Assembly (NCBI GenBank): GCA_023954595.1
Contig: JAGSHJ010000201.1
Location: forward strand, 1 to 5,785
From: Bacteriovoracaceae bacterium
GTDB lineage: Bacteria > Bdellovibrionota > Bacteriovoracia > Bacteriovoracales > Bacteriovoracaceae
Direction of reading: 5' to 3'
DNA: 5,785 nt
The notes beneath the pieces are model-generated. The model was not told the origin of the DNA. It did no database searches and worked only from the letters and a program-made list of their open reading frames with translations. This document shows positions 1 to 4,594 of the stretch, piece after piece. The position numbers were made by a program, and so were the translations under genes. Position 1 is the stretch's first letter; each line of letters opens with the position of its first letter.

Positions 1-584
1 CCAACTCTTGCGAAAAGAGCAATTGACTCTGCACCTAGTGAGAAACCAGCAAGAACTTCAATAGCTCTTTCCATTTCAATACCAGAAACAGATCCACCAA
101 CACTTACAACGTACATGTTATAGAAAATGATGAATAAAGCGCCCATACCAAGAACTGCAAGACCTGCAACACCTAGACCCATTACCGTTCCGCCAGTGAA
201 AGATACTTTCAATGCGTGAGTAAGGCTTGTTCTAGCTGCTTGAGTAGTTCTTACGTTCGCCTTAGTAGCGATTTTCATACCGAAGTATCCAGCAGTTGCT
301 GAGAATACCGCACCAATCAAAAATGAAATAGCAATAACCCAGTCACTGGTTTGAACCAATGTACCAGACCAGCCAAGAATAAGAGCAGTGATTACAGAGA
401 AGTAACCAAGGACTTTCCACTCAGCCTTTAAAAATGCCATTGCACCTTCAGCAATGTGTTGAGCTAACTCAACCATGTTTTCGTCGCCGGTCTCTTGCTT
501 GGTTACCCAAGCGGACTTAATGGCCATAACAATTAGGCCAAAAACCCCTAAGGCCGGAATGAGATAAATTACATAAGATTCCAT
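1..584 (-). CDS. hppA: Membrane-bound ion-translocating pyrophosphatase, N-terminal part (cut by left edge)
   Basis: This is the first 194 codons of a K+/Na+-type membrane pyrophosphatase, an inner-membrane enzyme that hydrolyses cytoplasmic PPi and pumps H+ and/or Na+ outward. Family proteins run to roughly 700 residues, so most of the gene, including the main substrate-binding motifs, lies beyond position 1. Visible family signatures are IAEGAMAFLKAEWKVL (residues about 44-59), GYFGMKIATKANVRTTQAA (about 99-117) and GFSLGAESIALFARV (about 180-194). Hydrophobic segments fall near residues 3-23, 58-75, 81-99, 127-153 and 178-192. The start ATG at 584 is fixed by AGGTGG at 590-595, five bases upstream, and by a good sigma70-type promoter at 646-674. 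Glu186 occupies the position seven before the conserved Arg193, where many relatives have Ser; this residue bears on ion selectivity. It is transcribed alone, divergently from the small ORF at 820. The family assignment is secure; the ion pumped is not. Confidence 0.95.
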   Translation of the reverse strand, partial: MESYVIYLIPALGVFGLIVMAIKSAWVTKQETGDENMVELAQHIAEGAMAFLKAEWKVLGYFSVITALILGWSGTLVQTSDWVIAISFLIGAVFSATAGYFGMKIATKANVRTTQAARTSLTHALKVSFTGGTVMGLGVAGLAVLGMGALFIIFYNMYVVSVGGSVSGIEMERAIEVLAGFSLGAESIALFARV

Positions 585-645
585 TCGTACCACCTGTGAA
601 TAGTAATGATTATAAGTAGTTATAATTATAGTAAAACTGTCGGAA

Positions 646-674
646 ATCTTACTTTTGTCGCAAAACCTTGTCAA
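646..674 (-). promoter_or_regulatory. Sigma70-type promoter of hppA
   Basis: On the minus strand a perfect -35 box TTGACA (674-669) is followed, after exactly 17 bases, by a -10 box TAAGAT (651-646), which matches five of six consensus bases. The predicted start near 639 gives an AT-rich leader of about 55 bases ahead of the hppA ATG. This is the best promoter match in the window and suggests strong housekeeping expression. It is a sequence match only. Confidence 0.75.
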
Positions 675-680
675 AGAGTT

Positions 681-689
681 TGTTAAGAT
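681..689 (+). promoter_or_regulatory. Possible extended -10 promoter for the small ORF
   Basis: TGTTAAGAT is an extended -10 element (TGn followed by TAAGAT) on the plus strand. No good -35 box sits 17 bases upstream. If used, transcription would begin near 696 and give the 41-codon ORF a leader of about 125 bases. The element lies next to the -35 box of the divergent hppA promoter, so the two would compete for polymerase. A second weak candidate, TTGAAT (759-764) and TTAAAT (781-786) with a 16-base spacer, would give a much shorter leader. Confidence 0.28.
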
Positions 690-690
690 A

Positions 691-739
691 ATTGGGCCAT
701 TTCTGAAGGTTTTTGATACCAGGCCAATAGGTATTTTTT
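691..739 (+). other. Inverted repeats followed by a T run in the hppA/small-ORF intergenic region
   Basis: ATTGGGCC (691-698) can pair with GGCCAAT (722-728) with one bulged base. ATACC (716-720) can pair with GGTAT (730-734), and its loop contains the GGCCAAT arm, so the two pairings exclude each other. A run of six T follows at 734-739. The arrangement looks like a small attenuator or weak terminator in the leader of the small ORF, or an operator. The stems are short (5-7 pairs), so chance is a real possibility. Confidence 0.25.
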
Positions 740-807
740 ACACTTCGCATCATTTAAATTGAATCCACACGAGCGCTGCGTTAAATAAACATTACCCATA
801 AACCCGT

Positions 808-813
808 AAGGAG
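808..813 (+). promoter_or_regulatory. Ribosome binding site of the 41-codon ORF
   Basis: AAGGAG lies six bases before the ATG at 820, an essentially ideal Shine-Dalgarno sequence and spacing. It is the main reason to accept so short an ORF as a gene and to choose this start. Confidence 0.7.
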
Positions 814-819
814 TGCGAT

Positions 820-945
820 ATGAAAAAGTTATTTTATCAGTTCAGCGTTTCTTCATTGGTCTACTTCTCTCTCATGGCAGCTTATATTGCTGGAACGGCA
901 TTTCTAATGTCTCCTCCAACAGCTCAGCTAGCAATGGGTAACTAG
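820..945 (+). CDS. 41-residue hydrophobic small protein, unrecognised
   Basis: This short ORF begins MKKLFYQFSV and ends LAMGN before a TAG stop. I do not recognise the family. Two Lys follow the start Met, then an uncharged hydrophobic stretch from about residue 8 to 30, rich in Ser, Ala, Leu, Phe and Tyr, then a short polar tail with a Pro-Pro pair (32-33). This fits a single-span inner-membrane peptide with its N terminus in the cytoplasm. A cleaved signal peptide is less likely because almost nothing would remain after cleavage. Support for a real gene comes from the ideal AAGGAG ribosome binding site six bases upstream and a strong intrinsic terminator 39 bases after the stop, which together make a compact single-gene unit. 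It is divergent from hppA and convergent with the FecR-domain gene. A regulatory RNA that happens to carry an ORF is the main alternative. Function unknown. Confidence 0.65.
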   Translation: MKKLFYQFSVSSLVYFSLMAAYIAGTAFLMSPPTAQLAMGN

Positions 946-977
946 AAGGCCAGGCCTTTAAAGAGGAGCATTGCTCC
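946..977 (+). other. Two small hairpins in the 3' untranslated region of the small ORF
   Basis: Directly after the small ORF's stop codon, AAGGC (946-950) pairs with GCCTT (954-958) around a three-base loop. GGAGC (965-969) then pairs with GCTCC (973-977) around ATT. Together with the terminator stem they form a row of three hairpins. This compact structure could protect the short mRNA or act as an RNA element in its own right. The stems have only five pairs each. Confidence 0.35.
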
Positions 978-983
978 AAGCTT

Positions 984-1033
984 AAGAATCAACGCGGCTT
1001 CCAAAAGCCGCGTTGATCTTATTTCTTTTTTTT
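984..1033 (+). terminator. Intrinsic terminator of the small ORF
   Basis: ATCAACGCGGCTT (988-1000) pairs perfectly over 13 bases with AAGCCGCGTTGAT (1005-1017) around a CCAA loop. Three more pairs (984-986 with 1018-1020) form beyond one bulged base. A T-rich tail with eight consecutive T at 1026-1033 follows. It is oriented for plus-strand transcription. The FecR-domain gene ends at 1042 from the opposite side, so the stem may also stop that transcript, but its minus-strand tail (TTCTTAAG) is poor in T and would be weaker. Confidence 0.85.
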
Positions 1034-1041
1034 GATTATTT

Positions 1042-2838
1042 TTAAAGAGTGTAGTTGAAATTTAAGCTACTACCTAAAGTAGTTCTATCGATCTCGGTAT
1101 TCCCACCAAAGTCATGATTGATCTTTTGAAAGAAAACACCTGCATTAACTGCCATATTTTTTTTGATTGAGTAAACACCCTCACCAAATAGTTTGAATCC
1201 AAAGCTATCGTAGTTTTCACTACCCGTGCTATCTGCAGGATAAAATTCATTCTCTCCAAAGAGTAAAACATTCGCTCCAGCATAAAGACCAATTTTTTTC
1301 CAATCAAGTGCATGGTATTTAGCACCAAAAGAGAAGTAGTCTAAAATCTCAGGATCTACGAAAACTTCTTGAGTATTGTCACTTGGATAAACAAAGTAGA
1401 ACTGCTTAGAGATCAGTTCAGCAGAATAAGTCAGACGATTAGAATAGTTATAAAAAGCGCCTATTGAAAAAAGCCCTTTGCCTTCATCGTCAACTTCCCT
1501 AAACTTTCCATCCTTCTCTTCCACTTCATAGTCAACTCCGCCAATGGCAATTCTAGATGACCACTTCTCACTCCATTTTTGTTTCCAAGAAAGGATAGTG
1601 TCCACAGCACTCTCAGAATAGAAGTCGCTATCACCACCATCACCAGAGAAAGTTTGAACTTCTGAATATGGAACGATTTCAAATGCAAGTTCATGCTCTT
1701 TAGGAAGCCATCTTGATGTTTTAGAAACAACCCCTTGAGTCTGGTCTACTTTAATTTGATTATTTAATGAACCAACTGTTTTTTGAAGTTGTTCACGTTC
1801 TTGATTGGAAGCAACCTTTGCAAGTTCTTTCTTATCAACAACAAATCCTTTCTTGGCATCAAGTTTCACACCTTTTGGTGGAACATAATCTCCAGTAACT
1901 TTATCTACGTCACCCATTTCTTTTGACGTAAATGTTGCAGTCTCTTTATCAAGAGCTGCTTCCTCGCTTGGAGGAACATAGATACCTGTTTCAAAGTCAA
2001 CAAATCCACCCGGACGAGGTGCCTCACCTAACTTTTCTATCTCAGAAGCAGCGTCAACAGTCTTCATAACTTCGAGAGCTTTTTTATCACTACCCATTGA
2101 TTTGGCGATGACCTCGTATTGCTTAGGAGCAATCTTTACTGGCACAGATGGGGCCTGTTTTGCTTTTTGAACTCCAGAGAACTTCCCTGCGTCAACTTCT
2201 ACAACTTCAGTGGACTCTTCCAATGATTTGTCTAGAGCATCTAGTTCAGTAGCGGAATCAACGATTTGATTAGTCTTCTCACTTACCAGCTGCCCCTTGG
2301 ACTCTCTAACACCCTCACTGGATTCAACAGCTTGTTTAAGAGCTGCTTCTTTTTTAACCATCGCTACTCGACCTTCAACAGTGATCAAGCTGGTATTTTT
2401 ATTTTGAGGGTTATAGATCGCCTGAAACTTCGTCCCTCTGACACCCATTACGGCAGAGCGAGTTTTAACGATCATCTTGTTTTTATTTTCTTTATTTTCT
2501 TTCTTGTCCACTTCCGCTTTGATTGCACCTGTTAGAAGGTTAATCATATTTGGCTTTTTAGTTGGCATCTGAGAGACGACAACCTTACTCTTTGGGCCTA
2601 GGTTCATTGTGGAGTTATTGGAAAACTTAAGTCTTACCATGCTTCGCTCGCCAGTAAGAATCGAAGTATCCTCAGGCAGAAGATCTCCTACTTTTACAGC
2701 TGAAGCTTTTAACTCTCCAGGTGAGAGCTTTGTAACCTCTCCTCTTTTAATAAGTACTCTGGCAGTGGATGCTGCAATAGCGGACAAAGGTTGGGCCCAA
2801 ATAATAAGGGCCAAGGCACTAGATACAATTTTGTTCAT
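1042..2838 (-). CDS. Secreted FecR-domain protein with C-terminal outer-membrane beta-barrel
   Basis: The 598-residue product begins with a signal peptide (about 1-23, ending near SAIAA). A FecR domain follows (about 26-160), with its typical GDLL, ILTGERS and LLTGAIKAEV strands and the hallmark MGVRGTKF at 131-138. Residues about 161-375 form a charged, helix-prone linker. It contains two related units, near 279-303 and 310-332, each with VD, TG, YVPP and a later LD. Residues about 380-598 show roughly ten amphipathic strands rich in Tyr, Phe and Gly, ending LNFNYTL, which I read as an outer-membrane barrel. In E. coli, FecR is an inner-membrane partner of an ECF sigma factor. Here there is no cytoplasmic N-terminal domain and no sigma gene nearby, so an anti-sigma role is unlikely. 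The start is supported by AGGA (2842-2845) on the exbD stop codon. It is the last gene of an exbB-exbD operon, which implies a shared function. The FecR call is firm, the barrel inferred, and the function unknown. Confidence 0.85.
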   Translation of the reverse strand: MNKIVSSALALIIWAQPLSAIAASTARVLIKRGEVTKLSPGELKASAVKVGDLLPEDTSILTGERSMVRLKFSNNSTMNLGPKSKVVVSQMPTKKPNMINLLTGAIKAEVDKKENKENKNKMIVKTRSAVMGVRGTKFQAIYNPQNKNTSLITVEGRVAMVKKEAALKQAVESSEGVRESKGQLVSEKTNQIVDSATELDALDKSLEESTEVVEVDAGKFSGVQKAKQAPSVPVKIAPKQYEVIAKSMGSDKKALEVMKTVDAASEIEKLGEAPRPGGFVDFETGIYVPPSEEAALDKETATFTSKEMGDVDKVTGDYVPPKGVKLDAKKGFVVDKKELAKVASNQEREQLQKTVGSLNNQIKVDQTQGVVSKTSRWLPKEHELAFEIVPYSEVQTFSGDGGDSDFYSESAVDTILSWKQKWSEKWSSRIAIGGVDYEVEEKDGKFREVDDEGKGLFSIGAFYNYSNRLTYSAELISKQFYFVYPSDNTQEVFVDPEILDYFSFGAKYHALDWKKIGLYAGANVLLFGENEFYPADSTGSENYDSFGFKLFGEGVYSIKKNMAVNAGVFFQKINHDFGGNTEIDRTTLGSSLNFNYTL

Positions 2839-2846
2839 AATTCCTA
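2839..2846 (-). promoter_or_regulatory. exbD stop codon and ribosome binding site of the FecR-domain gene overlap
   Basis: Read on the minus strand, the exbD stop TAG (2846-2844) runs into GAATT and then the ATG at 2838. AGGA (2845-2842) therefore includes two bases of the stop codon. Ribosomes finishing exbD would be placed at the next start, which predicts translational coupling and no separate promoter for the third gene. Confidence 0.6.
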
Positions 2847-3245
2847 CTTGGTGTTTTCTCTTTCCGTGATCAAAGACAAGTTTTCGAGTTTATACTTTTG
2901 AAGGGTATCCAATACCTTTACCAATCGTTGGTACTTTACTTCGCCATCAACTCTGAGATTAACAAGAGATTTTTTCTTAACGTCCTCAAGACGATTGTTT
3001 AACTTTTCCAAAGTCGTATCCACACCATTGAAAGCGATCTTCTCGCCAGTTAATTCAATTGTGATCGTCTCTTTTGCAGCACTCTCTTTCTTTCCCTCCT
3101 CCGTCTTAGGAAGGCTTAAAAGCAGTGCGAGCTCTTCTTTTTTAAATACAGAAGATACCATAAAGAAGATTAATAGCAGAAAAACCACATCGATTAAGGG
3201 AGTTAGATCGGGGGTCAGTGCTTCTCTTTTGGATTTTCTAGACAT
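2844..3245 (-). CDS. exbD: ExbD/TolR-family energy-transducing protein
   Basis: This 133-residue protein has the ExbD/TolR layout: a short basic cytoplasmic N terminus (MSRKSKRE), one transmembrane helix (about 14-34) and a periplasmic domain (about 60-130). The motif LTPLIDVVFLLLIFFM carries Asp19, equivalent to the Asp in ExbD and TolR that takes part in proton translocation. The length is close to E. coli ExbD (141). Residues 46-62 form a Lys/Glu-rich tether. In the family, ExbD dimers sit inside an ExbB pentamer and pass proton-motive force to a periplasmic partner. Its first eight bases overlap the end of exbB, and the ribosome binding site is weak, which suggests translational coupling. 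The FecR-domain gene starts five bases after its stop. It could equally be named TolR-like; ExbD versus TolR cannot be decided from the sequence alone, and no TonB, TolA or TolB lies nearby. Confidence 0.92.
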   Translation of the reverse strand: MSRKSKREALTPDLTPLIDVVFLLLIFFMVSSVFKKEELALLLSLPKTEEGKKESAAKETITIELTGEKIAFNGVDTTLEKLNNRLEDVKKKSLVNLRVDGEVKYQRLVKVLDTLQKYKLENLSLITERENTK

Positions 3246-3771
3246 TTTTTACGCCAAATACTTCTTTAACAGTTGTCTTCTCAAGTCTGATCTCCAGATC
3301 ATCTAAAAGACCACTTAGGTAGTTGTAACCAACAAAGTGTGGGATCGCTACAACGAGACCACCAACAGTAGTAACAAGCGCCATTGAGATGCCACCTGCG
3401 AATACACTTGGATTAGCAAGACCTTGTTCAGATATAACTCTAAAAGAGCTTAAAATACCAAGTACCGTTCCAAGTAGTCCAAGAAGCGGTGCAACCGTAG
3501 CAATTATTTTAATCGTCGTAAGCCCACCCTCTAGGTTGTGAACTCTTGTCTGGATTTCATCTTTTAGAATTTGAACAGACATTGAAGCATCTTTAACCTG
3601 GCCTAGTTCATTATACTTGCCTTTGATATCCTCAATGAGCGCTCTCATGTTTTTCTTAGCGTCCATAACTACAAAAATCTTCCAAAAGATAATTGCAAAC
3701 CCAATAATATTGGCCAGTAAAAGCAAATACATTATTGGTCCACCCTGATTTATATAATCAAATAATCGCAT
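3238..3771 (-). CDS. exbB: MotA/TolQ/ExbB-family proton channel subunit
   Basis: This 177-residue protein has three transmembrane helices (about 12-35, 87-110 and 125-150) with a cytoplasmic helical stretch (about 36-85) between the first two. The signature VAPLLGLLGTVLGILSSF (93-110) and the GGISMALVTTVGGLVVAIP segment (126-144) are classic for the family. Thr102 and Thr135 match the pore threonines Thr148 and Thr181 of E. coli ExbB, with the same 28-residue spacing to the next landmark. Met130 stands where E. coli ExbB has Glu176, a notable substitution. It is shorter than E. coli ExbB (244) and lacks that protein's N-terminal extension. The start ATG follows AAGGA (3778-3782) by six bases. 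It heads the exbB-exbD-FecR operon, 62 bases after dedA. Its expected job is to form the pentameric stator that uses proton flow to drive ExbD. Confidence 0.93.
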   Translation of the reverse strand: MRLFDYINQGGPIMYLLLLANIIGFAIIFWKIFVVMDAKKNMRALIEDIKGKYNELGQVKDASMSVQILKDEIQTRVHNLEGGLTTIKIIATVAPLLGLLGTVLGILSSFRVISEQGLANPSVFAGGISMALVTTVGGLVVAIPHFVGYNYLSGLLDDLEIRLEKTTVKEVFGVKNV

Positions 3772-3800
3772 AAGAAGTCCTTGGATATAGGTTCAATTTT

Positions 3801-3828
3801 ATTTTACAAAACTTTATTTGGAAAACAA
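3801..3828 (-). promoter_or_regulatory. Candidate promoter of the exbB-exbD-FecR operon
   Basis: In the 62-base gap after dedA, the minus strand has TTGTTT (3828-3823), a 16-base spacer and TAAAAT (3806-3801). The -10 box matches five of six consensus bases, while the -35 box matches only the first three. Initiation near 3794 would give a leader of about 23 bases. No terminator-like hairpin separates dedA from exbB, so read-through from dedA is also possible. Confidence 0.35.
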
Positions 3829-3833
3829 GACAG

Positions 3834-4499
3834 TTAATCTCTCGCTCTCTTAGTAGTGAACATTTGATACAGTCTCTTCAAAATCCAAAATGCCAAAAGG
3901 GCAAGGATCACAACACCTGCTGCGATCTTAAATTCTTTAATCTTATCGAGAATCACTTCCCCATAATAAGCAACCAATAGCACTTGAGTGGGTACAGAGA
4001 TCAATGCCGCAGCACCATCAATTAAGATAAACTTCCAAAGTGGAACACCCATAAGGCCACAGCTTAAGTGACCAGGAAACCTGACACCTGGTGTAAATCT
4101 AAATAATCCACACGCCCAGTGGCTGTACTTATTAAATACATTGTTGATCTTATTGAAGCGATCTTGGCTTATACGCTTATTGAAGAACTTGGACTGAACG
4201 ATTCTTCGTCCAAATATCTTACCCAGAAAGTATATGAGTATGTCACTGCCGAGCACGGCCACAAAGCAGACTATAGACAAGATAATTAGATTCACACCCT
4301 CTGCATCAGGAGTCGGAGGTGGAAACTTATCAGGATGCATCGCCATATAAGCAACAAGCCCTGCACTTACCAAGGTCATCTCCTCAGGAATGGGCAGGCC
4401 AAAAGAGCTCGCAGTCATAAATAAGATTATAAAAGCGTAAACAAAAAGAGGTTGGTATGCGTAACTCGCAAAAAAATCAACTATCGCAACTTCATTCAT
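3834..4499 (-). CDS. DedA-family (VTT/SNARE-associated domain) membrane protein
   Basis: This 221-residue inner-membrane protein belongs to the DedA family, members of which translocate undecaprenyl phosphate or other lipids across the membrane. Visible features are an N-terminal hydrophobic segment (about 16-34), SFGLPIPEEMTL with Glu39/Glu40 (32-43), a helix at about 70-93 followed by GSDILIYFLGKIFGRR (84-99), and the family core FRFTPGVRFPGHLSCG (133-148). Arg134 and Arg140 have the six-residue spacing of the two essential arginines in E. coli YqjA/YghB. Further hydrophobic helices lie at about 157-178 and 190-208, followed by a basic C-terminal tail. Length is normal for the family. The start has AAGGA (4506-4510) six bases upstream. 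It lies between an ABC permease gene and the exbBD operon with gaps of 95 and 62 bases, so it may be its own unit. The exact lipid substrate cannot be told from sequence. Confidence 0.92.
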   Translation of the reverse strand: MNEVAIVDFFASYAYQPLFVYAFIILFMTASSFGLPIPEEMTLVSAGLVAYMAMHPDKFPPPTPDAEGVNLIILSIVCFVAVLGSDILIYFLGKIFGRRIVQSKFFNKRISQDRFNKINNVFNKYSHWACGLFRFTPGVRFPGHLSCGLMGVPLWKFILIDGAAALISVPTQVLLVAYYGEVILDKIKEFKIAAGVVILALLAFWILKRLYQMFTTKRARD

Positions 4500-4523
4500 A
4501 TCTGGTCCTTAAAAAATCAACAT

Positions 4524-4532
4524 ATCATAACA
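4524..4532 (-). promoter_or_regulatory. Candidate extended -10 promoter of the DedA gene
   Basis: The minus strand reads TG (4532-4531), one base, then TATGAT (4529-4524), an extended -10 element with five of six consensus bases. No recognisable -35 box is present, as is common for such promoters. Initiation near 4517 would leave a short leader before the AAGGA ribosome binding site at 4506-4510. Confidence 0.35.
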
Positions 4533-4594
4533 ACTTGGCATATTTAAAGACAGATTAGTAGAAAAGCTCTGCTCTAAATAAATCAGACCAATGT

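Noticed and set aside
1074..1730. Minus-strand open frames at 1074-1328 and 1461-1730
   Set aside because: They are other-frame readings within the barrel-encoding part of the FecR-domain gene, with no family features.
1042..2838. Classical FecR iron-dicitrate signalling protein (anti-sigma regulator)
   Set aside because: It has a signal peptide in place of a cytoplasmic anti-sigma domain, ends in a probable outer-membrane barrel, and has no FecI-type sigma factor or TonB-dependent receptor beside it.
2266..3306. Plus-strand open frames at 2266-2535, 2609-2869 and 2995-3306
   Set aside because: They lie antisense to the FecR-domain and exbD genes, whose protein families are clear. They have no recognisable protein features.
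4561..4590. Possible terminator after the ABC permease (AGAGC repeat followed by TTTT on the minus strand)
   Set aside because: The stem is only three firm pairs and is not a convincing intrinsic terminator.
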